In this document: positions 27,161 to 36,599 of the stretch, one piece after another
How positions within the stretch are numbered: position 1 is the stretch's first letter
Layout: every line of letters starts with the position of its first letter
Source of the DNA: Clostridioides difficile_D
Lineage (GTDB): Bacteria > Bacillota > Clostridia > Peptostreptococcales > Peptostreptococcaceae
NCBI GenBank assembly: GCA_945861085.1
Contig: OX244046.1
Location: 620,001 to 684,000, forward strand
DNA: 64,000 nucleotides
Direction: 5' to 3'
Made by a program: the position numbers and the translations under genes
Notes under the pieces: model-generated
Told to the model about the DNA's origin: nothing
The model's database searches: none
The model's input: only the letters and a program-made list of their open reading frames with translations

Positions 27161-28474
27161 ATGGATAAGAGATATTTAGAATCCGATGTATTTGAAGCTT
27201 TTCAAGAAAGACTTTCTTATCTTTTCAATGAATTTGATTATATCTATGTATCTTTTAGCGGAGGAAAAGATAGTGGTTTACTGCTAAATTTAGTTTTGGA
27301 TTATAAGAGAAAGAATAATATAAGTTCCAAAATAGGAGTATTTCATCAAGATTTTGAGGCTCAATATAGTATGACTACTGAATATGTTGAAAAAGTATTT
27401 GAGGAGAATATTGAAGATATTGAACCATATTGGGTGTGTTTACCAATGGCTACAAGAACTGCTGTAGGAAATTATGAAATGTTTTGGTATCCATGGGATG
27501 ATGAGAAAGAAGATTTATGGGTAAGAGAAATGCCAGTCAAAGAATACATAATAAATCAAAAAAATAATCCTTTTACTTACTATAAATATAAAATGAGACA
27601 AGAAAGTTTGGCAAAACAATTTGGTAGGTGGATTAGAGATATACACGAAGGTGCAAAAGTTGTTTGCTTATTAGGAACTAGAGCATCAGAATCTCTACAA
27701 CGTTATTGTTCTATTGTAAATAAACAGCATGGATATAAAGGAAAGTGCTGGATAACGAAGGAATTTAAAAATGTCTGGACAGCATCACCTATATATGATT
27801 GGGAGATAGAAGATGTCTGGCTAGCCAATTATAAATTTAACTATGATTACAATAAAATTTATGATTTATTCTATAAAGCTGGAGTAGCTCCAAGAAAAAT
27901 GAGAGTAGCATCACCTTTTAATGATTCAGCTAAAGAGAGTTTAAATTTATATAGGGTATTAGACCCAGAGGTATGGATGAAATTGGTTGCTAGAGTACAA
28001 GGAGTTAATTTTACTTCTATTTATGGAAAAACAAAAGCTATGGGATATCGTAGTGTTAAGTTGCCATATGGGCATACCTGGAAAAGTTTTACCTATTTTT
28101 TGCTTGATACCTTACCTGAAAATATAAGAAATAGCTATATTAAAAAATTTTCAACATCTATTGATTTTTGGCATAATACAGGAGGTGGTTTGCCAGAAAT
28201 CGTTATACATGAATTGATGAGAAAAGGTTATAAAATAGAGTTAAATGGAGTTTCAAATCATACAAAAGATAAAAAAAGTAGGGTCATATTTTTGGATGAT
28301 ATACCTGATGATACAGATGATATTAAATTTACCAAAGATATACCAAGTTGGAAAAGAATGTGTTATTGTATTTTAAAAAATGACCATATGTGTAAGTTTA
28401 TGGGATTTGGTCCTACAAAAGAACAAAAAATTAGAACAGAATATATTAAGAAAAAATATGAAAAAATCCATTAG
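27161..28474 (+). CDS. IbrA-like PAPS-reductase-superfamily protein (DUF3440)
   Basis: A 437-residue member of the adenine-nucleotide alpha-hydrolase fold. The PP-loop SGGKDS is at residues 33-38, GTRASES follows near residue 183, and the DUF3440 C-terminal part carries a CYCILKND...CKFMGFGPTKEQ segment. In E. coli, IbrA together with the ParB-like IbrB controls immunoglobulin-binding protein genes; related PAPS-reductase/ParB pairs occur in phages and mobile elements and recall DndC of DNA phosphorothioation. The biochemical activity is not established. Several WxxxW/C residues and the PP-loop are intact. AAAGGGGAGAATTC precedes the ATG, and an IbrB-like partner follows 17 bp later. Confidence 0.8.
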   Translation: MDKRYLESDVFEAFQERLSYLFNEFDYIYVSFSGGKDSGLLLNLVLDYKRKNNISSKIGVFHQDFEAQYSMTTEYVEKVFEENIEDIEPYWVCLPMATRTAVGNYEMFWYPWDDEKEDLWVREMPVKEYIINQKNNPFTYYKYKMRQESLAKQFGRWIRDIHEGAKVVCLLGTRASESLQRYCSIVNKQHGYKGKCWITKEFKNVWTASPIYDWEIEDVWLANYKFNYDYNKIYDLFYKAGVAPRKMRVASPFNDSAKESLNLYRVLDPEVWMKLVARVQGVNFTSIYGKTKAMGYRSVKLPYGHTWKSFTYFLLDTLPENIRNSYIKKFSTSIDFWHNTGGGLPEIVIHELMRKGYKIELNGVSNHTKDKKSRVIFLDDIPDDTDDIKFTKDIPSWKRMCYCILKNDHMCKFMGFGPTKEQKIRTEYIKKKYEKIH

Positions 28475-28491
28475 ATAGGAGTTAAGATACT

Positions 28492-29028
28492 ATGGAATAT
28501 AAAAGTCCTGTATATGGAATCATCGCAGTACCAATTGAAAAAATAGAATCTAACGACTATAATCCAAATGCAGTAGCCCCACCAGAAATGCAGTTGTTGT
28601 ACAAAAGTATAAAAGAAGATGGTTATACAATGCCAATTGTTTGTTATTATAATCAGGAAAAAGACAAGTATGTTATTGTAGATGGTTTTCATCGTTATAG
28701 AATAATGCTTGAAAATGAGGATATATATGATAGAGAAAATGGACTTCTTCCTGTTTCAGTAATTGATAAATCTATTGAGGAGAGAATGGCAAGTACTATT
28801 CGACACAATCGTGCAAGGGGTTCTCATAATGTAGATTTAATGAGCAAAATTATAACTGAACTTTGTGAAATTGGAAAATCTGATGAATGGATATCAAAGC
28901 ATCTCGGTATGGAAATTGATGAAATTCTTAGATTGAAGCAAATAACTGGATTAGCTTATTTATTTAAAGATAAAGAGTTTGGTAATGCATGGATTCCTTT
29001 TGGTTCTGATATAGAAGAAGAAAATTAA
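28492..29028 (+). CDS. IbrB-like ParB/sulfiredoxin-domain protein
   Basis: A 178-residue protein with a ParB/Srx-type N-terminal fold: VPIEKIESNDYNPN, then YVIVDGFHRYRIM, in which DGFHR corresponds to the nucleotide-binding GxxR box. ASTIRHNRARGSH matches the arginine-rich second ParB box. The last third is a helix-turn-helix-like region (WISKHLGMEIDEILRLKQ). It is the expected partner of the DUF3440 protein and is co-transcribed with it. ParB-family proteins are CTP- or ATP-dependent switches and some members are nucleases; which applies here is unknown. It ends before a clear terminator. Confidence 0.8.
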   Translation: MEYKSPVYGIIAVPIEKIESNDYNPNAVAPPEMQLLYKSIKEDGYTMPIVCYYNQEKDKYVIVDGFHRYRIMLENEDIYDRENGLLPVSVIDKSIEERMASTIRHNRARGSHNVDLMSKIITELCEIGKSDEWISKHLGMEIDEILRLKQITGLAYLFKDKEFGNAWIPFGSDIEEEN

Positions 29029-29124
29029 AGAGATTTATTAAAATAAAAATATATATTAAAATAAAAAGAAAATCAAAAATATATATTAAAAATGAATGCT
29101 TTTAATATTATGTATAAATATAGA

Positions 29125-29160
29125 GAAAAGAGTAGGAAAAATATCCTATTCTTTTTTTAT
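29125..29160 (+). terminator. terminator of the IbrA/B-like operon
   Basis: AAAGAGTAGGA pairs with TCCTATTCTTT (one G-U pair) around 29127-29153, followed by a T7 run. Confidence 0.75.
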
Positions 29161-29612
29161 TTTTGTATAGCTATTAAGAGAATTTATAAATGTACAAGTA
29201 TTAAGAAGCTATATGAATATAGAGGTGTTAAGGCTATATTCTCAAATTAAATTAAATAATATAACTTAAAATATTTTAATATCAATTTATTAATAAGCAA
29301 AAATAGTATTAAATTGTATATTTATATTGCTTTAGATAAAATACAATCACATTTTATCTGAAAATGAATAATATATAGTAAATAGTAATTAAGTCATAAA
29401 AAATTGTATAAACTCTATATTAATTATTTCAAATAGATATTTATAAAAGATTAGTTTAATTACACCAATTTTTAAGAATAACATAAGAACAAAAAAGATA
29501 CTCATTTAATTTTATTAGAGGTCTATTAAAACTACTGCTTATAATATAGAATCAGTATACAATTTTTAAAACAATACTATTTTAAAATTCTAAAAATTAA
29601 GGAGGATAATTA
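29161..29612 (+). promoter_or_regulatory. leader of the coat operon with candidate sigma-E promoter
   Basis: About 450 bp without an ORF. TATACAAT (29556-29563) resembles the sporulation sigma-E -10 element, and a TTATA string lies about 15 bp upstream (29540-29544). The function of the downstream genes makes a mother-cell promoter plausible; the exact boxes are a suggestion. Confidence 0.35.
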
Positions 29613-29834
29613 ATGGGATATTTAAAAGATGATAGACAAGATTATTGTTGTGAATTTGCTAGACCATACATTAATCGTCAAATTTACAATGACACATACA
29701 ATTCAAAAACAGCATTAAAAAGAGGGACTTTATTTCCTGAACTCGATTTAATAGAGTCAAATAACTATAATGATTGGCTATATGCAAATCCTAAAAACAG
29801 AGTTAGAGCTAAAAAAGGGGGTAACATGTACTAA
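29613..29834 (+). CDS. cotJA: spore coat associated protein CotJA-like
   Basis: A 73-residue protein with the CotJA pattern: FARPYINRQIYNDTY followed by ALKRGTLFPELDL. CotJA-type proteins are small mother-cell proteins of the spore coat inner layers, encoded with CotJB and the manganese-catalase-like CotJC. GGAGGATAATTA precedes the ATG. The stop overlaps the start of cotJB by one base (TAATG), so translation is coupled. Confidence 0.8.
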   Translation: MGYLKDDRQDYCCEFARPYINRQIYNDTYNSKTALKRGTLFPELDLIESNNYNDWLYANPKNRVRAKKGGNMY

Positions 29835-30097
29835 TGTCATTAAATAGAAGAGAGCTTTTAGAGAGAATTTCAGAATATCAATTTGCTTGTATAGAATTAA
29901 ATTTATATTTAGACAATAATCCAAAGGATAAGAAGGCACTTGATTCATACAATAGATACTGCGATAAATTTACACAAGCTGTATGTGATTATGAGTCTAG
30001 ATATGGAGCACTAACTAATTTTGGGTATGAATCAAGTGAATATCCTTGGTCATGGATATCTGAACCTTGGCCATGGGATAAATCATTTTATAAATAA
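29834..30097 (+). CDS. cotJB: spore coat protein CotJB
   Basis: An 87-residue protein with the CotJB signature: RRELLERISEYQFACIELNLYL near the N-terminus and the aromatic C-terminus YPWSWISEPWPWD. It is a component of the spore coat; in C. difficile 630 the homologue next to the catalase is a known coat protein (CD0597, also called CotF). It is translationally coupled to cotJA and lies 60 bp before cotJC. Confidence 0.85.
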   Translation: MSLNRRELLERISEYQFACIELNLYLDNNPKDKKALDSYNRYCDKFTQAVCDYESRYGALTNFGYESSEYPWSWISEPWPWDKSFYK

Positions 30098-30157
30098 AAT
30101 TATACAATATTAAAATTAAATTTATTATTAATATATATTAAGGAGGAGTAAGATAAT

Positions 30158-30730
30158 ATGTGGATTTATCAAAAAACACTGGAACATCCAGTTAACATAA
30201 GACAAGCAGACCCTAGAATGGCAAAATATATCATGACTCAGTTGGGAGGACCTAATGGTGAGCTGGCAGCTGCAACTAGATATCTTCAACAAAGATATAC
30301 TATGCCAACTGGAAAATCTCGCGCACTTTTAACTGATATAGGTACAGAAGAAATGGCTCATGTTGAGATAATTTCTTCAATGTTATATCAATTAATAGGT
30401 AATTGTACTCCAGAAGAACTTAAAGCTGCTGGGCTTGGAAGTAATTATGCTACTTTTGGACATGGTCTTCAGCCAGTAGATTCTAATGGAGTAAACTTTA
30501 CTACAAGTTATATTAATGTCTTTGGCGATTCGGTAACGGATTTACATGAGGATATGGCTGCTGAACAAAAAGCATTGGCTACGTACTATCAATTAATAAA
30601 TTTAACTGATGACCCTGATTTAAAAGATATATTGAAATTCTTAGGTCAAAGGGAAGTAGTACACTATCAAAGATTTGGTGAAGCACTAATGGATGTTTAC
30701 GAATTTACAGAGTGTAAGCATCAGTTCTAA
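30158..30730 (+). CDS. cotJC: spore coat manganese catalase CotJC
   Basis: A 190-residue protein of the dimanganese catalase family. Metal-ligand helices are visible as GPNGELAAATRYLQ, IGTEEMAHVEIIS, EDMAAEQKALATYYQL and LGQREVVHYQRFGEAL. It should degrade hydrogen peroxide at the spore surface. In strain 630 the equivalent product (CD0598, CotCB) is an abundant coat catalase. It is somewhat shorter than stand-alone Mn-catalases, as usual for CotJC. AAGGAGGAGTAAG precedes the ATG, and a strong terminator follows directly, closing the operon. Confidence 0.9.
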   Translation: MWIYQKTLEHPVNIRQADPRMAKYIMTQLGGPNGELAAATRYLQQRYTMPTGKSRALLTDIGTEEMAHVEIISSMLYQLIGNCTPEELKAAGLGSNYATFGHGLQPVDSNGVNFTTSYINVFGDSVTDLHEDMAAEQKALATYYQLINLTDDPDLKDILKFLGQREVVHYQRFGEALMDVYEFTECKHQF

Positions 30731-30740
30731 TAAAACAGTA

Positions 30741-30789
30741 AAAATAAGAGGTAAAGGCTTAAATAGATTGCCTTTATCTCTTATTTTTT
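30741..30789 (+). terminator. terminator of the cotJ operon
   Basis: AAATAAGAG..AAAGGC (30742-30757) pairs with GCCTTT..CTCTTATTT (30770-30786), followed by T residues. Confidence 0.85.
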
Positions 30790-30884
30790 GTTATTCAAAT
30801 GGATTATTTTGTTACTTAAATTTGTCAGTAAAAACAAGTAACTATATGAATAATAATTATATAAATTGTGGAGTATTAGTATAA

Positions 30885-31171
30885 ATTAAGTGTCTACTGC
30901 TAGCGAAACACTTTTGTAAGTAATAGGGCAATACATAGAAAGTGTCAATAGTAGAGACCTTACAGGAGAATCAGTTTGTAAGGATATTTTGATTGCATGT
31001 AATGAGGGTGGAGTTAAATCAAGTGAGATTGATTATATTAATCTTTTCTTTATTTTTCTGAAAATGTATTGTATTATTGATTCAGTAGTAAATACAATAA
31101 AATTATATATCAATAATTACTTAGCATTTGCATTACATCATCATTTAGATGTATTTATTGAATATAAATAG
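30885..31171 (+). pseudogene. possible remnant of a PRD-type regulator
   Basis: The stretch can be read as a broken frame (stop after STASETLL) through IGQYIESVNSRDLTG and INNYLAFALHHHLDVFIEYK. The last part resembles the histidine-containing end of PTS regulation domains (LTDHIxFAIER). There is no ribosome-binding site and no N-terminus. It may be chance coding-like sequence; I list it as a weak candidate. Confidence 0.25.
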
Positions 31172-31256
31172 TAAGTAATAAATTCTTCTATATTTAGTAA
31201 ATTAAAAGTTATCTTTGTTGATGGTGTACAGAATTATTGGGTGAAGGAGGAAAATC

Positions 31257-32831
31257 ATGAAAAAGGATACATCTCATGTTATCAAACGGGCAGAGCATTT
31301 TCAGGTAATTTTAATTGGAGAAGGACTCATGGTAGGTGCTGTAGCTGGTTTGGTTGTACTTTTATATAGGATACTTCTGGGGAAAGCTGGTGTCTGGCTT
31401 AATCAGATTCTAAAGTTTGTAGAAGGTTCTACTATAAAAATAATAGCTTGGTTTGCAGTGCTTGCAGTACTTGCGTGGCTTGTATCAAAGTTAGTAGATT
31501 GGGAACCAATGATTTCTGGAAGTGGTATCCCTCAACTTGAGGGAGAAATGACAGGAAAAATCAAGCAGGTATGGTGGCGTGTATTGCCAACAAAATTTGT
31601 TGGAGGATTTTTGTCACTTATGGGTGGTCTTGCCTTAGGAAGAGAAGGACCTTCCATTCAACTTGGTGCTATGGCAGGGAAAGGTATTTCTAGAGCTCTT
31701 GACCGAGGGAAGACAGAGGAAAAATTCCTATTAACCTGTGGAGCAAGTGCTGGGTTATCAGCAGCCTTTCATGCACCACTAGCAGGTGTTATGTTTTCAC
31801 TTGAAGAAGTCCATAAAAATTTTTCAGTATCTGTTTTGATTTCTGTGATGACAGCATCTTTGACAGCAGACTATATTTCAGCCAATTTCCTAGGAATGGA
31901 GTCTGTGTTCCAGTTTGATATTGGCAATGTATTGCCACAGGATTATTATGGGTTAATAGTGATTTTAGGTGTTATTCTTGGAGTTATGGGTGCATTTTAT
32001 AATTGGTTTACTCTATATGTGCAGTCTTTATATAAGAAGATTCCTAAAATCGGTACATTTGGAAAACTGTTGATTCCATTTATAATGGCTGGTATTCTTG
32101 GGTTTGTAATGCCCGAAGTGTTGGGAAGTGGACACAATTTAGTTGAAGCACTTACAAGTCATGAATATATTTTTGGAATGGTTGTTTTGATTTTTGTTAT
32201 ACGTTTTATATTTTCGGCTGTCAGTTTTGGGTCAGGTGCACCAGGGGGAATCTTTTTTCCACTGCTTGTTTTAGGAGCATTTATAGGTGGAATATTTGGA
32301 ATGGTAGGTGTTAAAGTTTTTGGAATGAATCCAGATTATGTCAATAATTTTGTACTTTTGGCTATGGCAGGATATTTTACAGCTATTGTGCGTGCCCCTT
32401 TGACTGGAATTATATTGATTTTTGAAATGACAGGTTCTGTTAGTCAAATGCTTTCACTATCAGTAATTTCGATTGTGGCATATATTGTGGCTACACTTAT
32501 GAAATCTAAACCTATTTATGAAAGTCTTCTTGAGAGGTTACTTGAGAAAAATGGAGAACCTGCACCTAAAGATAGGGGAGAGAAGATACTAGACCAGTTC
32601 TCTGTTATGTTTGGTTCTCCTGTTGCAAATAAGGCAATTCAGGATGTACAGTGGCCGGAAAATTGTCTTTTGGTAGCGATTCAAAGGGGTGGGGAAGAAA
32701 TTATTCCTAGAGGTAAAACAGTTCTAAAGCCAAGTGATGTAATTGTTACTATGACAGACGAGAGAGATAGTGGTGTTGTGTATGATAAGATGGAAAATCT
32801 ATGTAAAGAGCATACATCCCATATTTTATAG
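31257..32831 (+). CDS. ClC-family chloride/proton antiporter with C-terminal RCK_C (TrkA-C) domain
   Basis: A 524-residue membrane protein with about ten or more hydrophobic segments and the three ClC selectivity-filter motifs: GSGIPQLEG, GREGPSIQLG (gating Glu present) and GAPGGIFFP. This fits a proton-coupled chloride antiporter and not the fluoride-specific subclass. The last 80 residues form a TrkA-C/RCK_C regulatory domain (CLLVAIQRGGEEIIPRGKT, then LKPSDVIVTMTDE), which probably senses a ligand and gates transport. AAGGAGGAAAATC precedes the ATG. It appears monocistronic. I found no fluoride riboswitch upstream. Confidence 0.88.
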   Translation: MKKDTSHVIKRAEHFQVILIGEGLMVGAVAGLVVLLYRILLGKAGVWLNQILKFVEGSTIKIIAWFAVLAVLAWLVSKLVDWEPMISGSGIPQLEGEMTGKIKQVWWRVLPTKFVGGFLSLMGGLALGREGPSIQLGAMAGKGISRALDRGKTEEKFLLTCGASAGLSAAFHAPLAGVMFSLEEVHKNFSVSVLISVMTASLTADYISANFLGMESVFQFDIGNVLPQDYYGLIVILGVILGVMGAFYNWFTLYVQSLYKKIPKIGTFGKLLIPFIMAGILGFVMPEVLGSGHNLVEALTSHEYIFGMVVLIFVIRFIFSAVSFGSGAPGGIFFPLLVLGAFIGGIFGMVGVKVFGMNPDYVNNFVLLAMAGYFTAIVRAPLTGIILIFEMTGSVSQMLSLSVISIVAYIVATLMKSKPIYESLLERLLEKNGEPAPKDRGEKILDQFSVMFGSPVANKAIQDVQWPENCLLVAIQRGGEEIIPRGKTVLKPSDVIVTMTDERDSGVVYDKMENLCKEHTSHIL

Positions 32832-33354
32832 AGATGATGTAAGGTTTAATAAAGACTTGATAATTACAAAATTGATAATTTGAAATAGAATTAAAGAGTT
32901 GATAGGATAAAATGAAAATATAAATATCTTAGATGTAAAAGAGTTTGAAGAAAAGAATTGGATATATGTATTAATGAGTTTATGTGGACTAATGATATAT
33001 TTATATTGTACTAAAAGTTACGTCATTGTATGAGCAATGGTGACAAGATGCTTGAAAAATAGGTAAAAGATTTTTCAGATATTCTTATTGGGATATTTTA
33101 ATTAATATATTTTAATTGCGATATTTTGGGAAGAATAGAATTTAATTATAAATGCAAATGGGATTTTGATAGCAGTTATTTAAAGAGATACAAAAGTGTA
33201 AGAAAAGTGAAAATCTGCTATGACACATTAAAAACTAAATTTAGAAAAATTTATATAATTATAAAAATGGTCTTATAAAAAATAAAGTTAAATGTTAACT
33301 AAGTAAAATTTAAAAAGAAAGAATATAAAGTGAAAACTTAAAAGAGGGTAACTA
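32832..33354. other. intergenic region without supported gene
   Basis: About 520 bp, mostly A/T, with many stops in all frames. Nothing but short AT-rich repeats (for example GATATTTT near 33093 and 33120) is visible. Confidence 0.45.
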
Positions 33355-33924
33355 ATGAAAAAGAAACTGGAAGATATGACTTTAGAGGAATTATGGGAGT
33401 TGTTTCCTATATTTTTGACTGCTCATAAAGAATGTTGGAAAAATTGGTTTAAAGAAGAACAATATAGACTAACTGAAATATTGCCAATGCAAAAAATTGT
33501 TAGAATAAGTCATATTGGAAGTACTTCTGTGAGTACGATTTATGCCAAACCGATTGTTGATATACTGATTGAAATAATCCCTGATTATAATATGAAAGAT
33601 ATTAAAGAGCTGATTGAATCGAGTGGATATATTTGCATGTCTGAGAGTAATAGTAGACTTTCATTCAATAAAGGGTATACAGTGGATGGATTTGAAGAAC
33701 GAGTTTTTCATTTGCATATAAGGTATATAGGTGATAATGATGAGTTGTTTTTTAGAGATTACTTAATTGACCACCCAAGTGTTGCGAAGGAGTATGAAAA
33801 ACTTAAGTTAGACCTTTGGAAGAAGCATGAGCATAATCGTGATGCTTATACAGATAGTAAGTTAGATTTTGTTATGGAGTTTACTGAAAAGGCAAAGGTA
33901 TTGTATTCTAATAGGTATAATTAG
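33355..33924 (+). CDS. GrpB family (UPF0157) nucleotidyltransferase-like protein
   Basis: A 189-residue protein with the GrpB signature HIGSTSVSTIYAKPIVDILIEI, whose GST...D pattern belongs to the nucleotidyltransferase superfamily, and the C-terminal HLHIRYIGDNDELFFRDYLIDHP. Activity and substrate are unknown for the family; in some proteins the domain is fused to CoaE. The N-terminal extension of about 25 residues (LEELWELFPIFLTAHKECWK) includes the usual start of the domain. GAGGGTAACT precedes the ATG. It stands alone between two terminator-like structures. Confidence 0.8.
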   Translation: MKKKLEDMTLEELWELFPIFLTAHKECWKNWFKEEQYRLTEILPMQKIVRISHIGSTSVSTIYAKPIVDILIEIIPDYNMKDIKELIESSGYICMSESNSRLSFNKGYTVDGFEERVFHLHIRYIGDNDELFFRDYLIDHPSVAKEYEKLKLDLWKKHEHNRDAYTDSKLDFVMEFTEKAKVLYSNRYN

Positions 33925-33999
33925 AAATAGGTATAGTTAGACATTTATCTTATATGTTGTATTATATTTTTTAAGAGAGTAATTAATAGAAAAAGAGGT

Positions 34000-34115
34000 T
34001 GTCTCAAAATAGAGAGATAAGTCTCTTTTTCATTGTTGAAATGATAAAAATACATTTGATTTCATACAAAAAAGTGTGCCTCATGAACTAAAAAGTTCAT
34101 TTTGAGACACACCCC
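34000..34115. repeat. second TGTCTCAAAAT inverted repeat; terminator region
   Basis: TGTCTCAAAAT (34000-34010) and ATTTTGAGACA (34099-34109) bracket about 90 bp that contain a second hairpin (GAGACTTATCT-type, AGAGATAAGTCTCTTTTT at 34013-34030). The same arms occur at 5495-5539. It lies between convergent genes and probably acts as a bidirectional terminator or small non-autonomous element. Confidence 0.6.
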
Positions 34116-34259
34116 TTTTTACTAAGGTAAAGAAAAATATCGCATTTGATTAGACTTTAAGTTAATGAATATATGTGCAAATATTTAATTATAAGTTAAT
34201 ACAACTTTAAATTAACATGAAATAACTTTAAATCAATATAAAACAATCTTAATTTTAGA

Positions 34260-35597
34260 CTAAAATAATCTAATATAAAGAAATAAAGAAAATTCACTCT
34301 CAGTATAAGAGATATCCAATTCTCCATTGTACTTATCGACAATTTCTCTAATATTTTCAATACCATACCCATGAGAATTACTATCTTTTTTATCTGAAAT
34401 AAATAATTCTTGTTTTTTATTGATAGAATTTACCTTGTTGTTTGTCAACAAATAGCTAAAATACTCCTTCTCACAACGTGCCTTTAATACCACTTTTCTA
34501 TTTGACAAATCAGGAATTTTCAAAGATGCTTCTATAGCATTATCCAAAGAATTTGAAAAAATAGTACATAAATCCATAGGTTCTATACCCAAGTAATTGT
34601 CTATATCTATATTAAAGTGTACATCAACACCATTTTCTTCTAAACTTGTATGACGAAGGTTTAAAATTGAGTTAAGAGCTTGATTTTTGCAAAATTGCTT
34701 TCCACTAAGAGTACCAACACCTATTTTCAACTGATTAAAATACTTTTTAGCTCCATCAATATCTTCAACTTCTAAATACGATTCAATCATTTGAAAGTGG
34801 TTATTCATATCATGTCGTATTTTACGTATTTGAATTTGTTGATTTTCTAGTAAGTCATAGTACTTTTCTTTTATGTGATTTGCTTGCTTTTCTATCTTCA
34901 TCTTTACATTTTCAATCAGTGGCTGTAAAAGAAGTATAACACCAATATTTGCAACAATTGCTGACAAGATGATTAGATAAGTACCATAAGGCAAATTACC
35001 TAAGATAATATTGTTATTACTACCCATCGGAATTAAATTAGTAGGTGGCAGAATAATAGCAATTAATATTGATAAAAATGAAGATATACATACCATGTCA
35101 ATAAAAATCCATATTTTATTTGATAAGTATTGTTTTATATTGACTAATCTATTCTTTAGGAAAATATGTACTAAAAACCAAAACAATAATTTAATCAGAG
35201 CAGAAACTATCTGAACTATTGAAAGCATTAAAAAATATTCTTTTGAGCATATAAGCTCCCTGTATAGAGGGTTGTTTATAAAAAGAAAATTAAGCCCAAC
35301 TATAATAGGATAAAGTATCATGATAACTGATATTATAGGAATTAACCTACTTTTGCTACATATTATAAGCAGTATAAAATATCCAAATAGTGTAAATAAA
35401 ATATTTACAGGGTCGGAAAGCCATATTATCATTTGACTAATAATAGAGTAGCCCAAAATCAATATGATTTTAAAAATCCAATGATTCCTAAAGTCTATAA
35501 AATAGGAAGTCAACTTATAAAGAAAAAAGGCTATGAAAGTATTGATTGATATTAGAATAAAAATTGTACCTGTAGAGATTAAAGAATAAGTGTCCAT
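34260..35597 (-). CDS. AgrC/ComD-type membrane sensor histidine kinase
   Basis: A 445-residue protein with about six transmembrane segments in the first 220 residues, then a coiled linker and a GHKL kinase core. The phospho-acceptor His is in KIRHDMNNHF, as in quorum-sensing kinases of the HPK10 group, and the ATP site shows ...NSLDNAIEA (N box) and SHGYGIENI (G box). It should phosphorylate the LytTR regulator encoded 35 bp upstream. AGAAAGGTATATTAA precedes the ATG. No peptide precursor gene or AgrB is near, so the signal may be an antimicrobial peptide handled by the adjacent ABC transporter rather than an autoinducer. Confidence 0.85.
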   Translation of the reverse strand: MDTYSLISTGTIFILISINTFIAFFLYKLTSYFIDFRNHWIFKIILILGYSIISQMIIWLSDPVNILFTLFGYFILLIICSKSRLIPIISVIMILYPIIVGLNFLFINNPLYRELICSKEYFLMLSIVQIVSALIKLLFWFLVHIFLKNRLVNIKQYLSNKIWIFIDMVCISSFLSILIAIILPPTNLIPMGSNNNIILGNLPYGTYLIILSAIVANIGVILLLQPLIENVKMKIEKQANHIKEKYYDLLENQQIQIRKIRHDMNNHFQMIESYLEVEDIDGAKKYFNQLKIGVGTLSGKQFCKNQALNSILNLRHTSLEENGVDVHFNIDIDNYLGIEPMDLCTIFSNSLDNAIEASLKIPDLSNRKVVLKARCEKEYFSYLLTNNKVNSINKKQELFISDKKDSNSHGYGIENIREIVDKYNGELDISYTESEFSLFLYIRLF

Positions 35598-35632
35598 TTA
35601 ATATACCTTTCTACTAATTAAGATTCAAAAAA

Positions 35633-36343
35633 TTAAGTCTCTAACATATACCTTGTAAATTTTCCTACAACTTCCTGATATTTTTGACGACTTATAGGAA
35701 TTTTTTCATTCTGAACTTTAGCATAAGTTTGAGTTAAGCTATCAACATGGTTTAAATTGACAATATATCTTTGATGTGTACGTATAAAATTAGAGGGAAG
35801 AATAGTTTCCATATCGTTTAATTTTCCGTAATATTCTAATGTCTTATCAAAGGTAACTACAGTCAATTTTCTTAGTTCACTTTTAAAGTAGAGAATATCT
35901 TTTGTATTGATTTTACAAAGGTTAGTTCCAATTTGAATCGTAATAAAGTTTTCTTTCCATTGTTCTAATTTTTTTAATGCTTCCTTTAATACATGACATA
36001 TCTTTTCAGTTTTGTAAGGTTTTAGGATGTAGTTCAAAGCCCCTACATCATATCCATGAAATACATAGTCAGAAAAACCTGTGACAAAGATAATTATAGT
36101 GTCTTTTGAATGTTTTCGTATCGTTTTTGCTATGTCGACACCATTGCTTTTTCCAAGTTCAATATCTAAAAAAATAATGTCTATGTAATAGTTTTCGTGT
36201 TCTAGATTGTATATTAGGCTTTCCCCATTTGAATATTCTTTTATTTGGCAGGGATAGCCCCACAAATCCATTTCTCTTGTAATGATTTTATTTAGCATGT
36301 TTCTTTGTTGTTTTTCATCATCACAAATGCAAATCGAAGTCAA
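35633..36343 (-). CDS. LytTR response regulator (AgrA/ComE type)
   Basis: A 236-residue protein: receiver domain (about 1-120) with the acidic pair ICDDEK, the phospho-acceptor Asp in IIFLDIEL and the late Lys in LKPYK, followed by a LytTR DNA-binding domain (about 135-236; KDILYFKSELRKLTVVTFD, then RTHQRYIVNLNHV). The start is a TTG at 36343, chosen because GGAG lies 8 nt upstream and no ATG is suitable. It is first of a two-gene operon with the kinase, downstream of a BceAB-like ABC transporter on the same strand, which it may control. Confidence 0.85.
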   Translation of the reverse strand: MTSICICDDEKQQRNMLNKIITREMDLWGYPCQIKEYSNGESLIYNLEHENYYIDIIFLDIELGKSNGVDIAKTIRKHSKDTIIIFVTGFSDYVFHGYDVGALNYILKPYKTEKICHVLKEALKKLEQWKENFITIQIGTNLCKINTKDILYFKSELRKLTVVTFDKTLEYYGKLNDMETILPSNFIRTHQRYIVNLNHVDSLTQTYAKVQNEKIPISRQKYQEVVGKFTRYMLET

Positions 36344-36599
36344 TTTTCAATCTCCTTTCAAGTTTTATATTTATATAGTTAAGTATATAATATATTTTGC
36401 TACCTAGATATATAAAATGAAATAACAAATATATCCAGATAGCAAAACAAGATTTTTTATATTAGTAGATTTACACCTAAAACTATTCTATTAAACTTAT
36501 TTTGAAATTCCAGTGATTTTCCTTATTTTAAAATCCAAATAATTTTCTTATTCTGAAATTCTAATAACTTTTCTTATTTTAAAATTTTAATGACTTTTC

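Noticed and set aside
30693..30884. 63-codon ORF overlapping the end of cotJC
   Set aside because: It spans the cotJ terminator, and its coding-like look comes from the overlap.
31180..31256. Fluoride riboswitch before the ClC gene
   Set aside because: The ClC has the GREGP and GSGIP motifs of chloride antiporters, and the leader lacks the conserved fluoride-riboswitch core.
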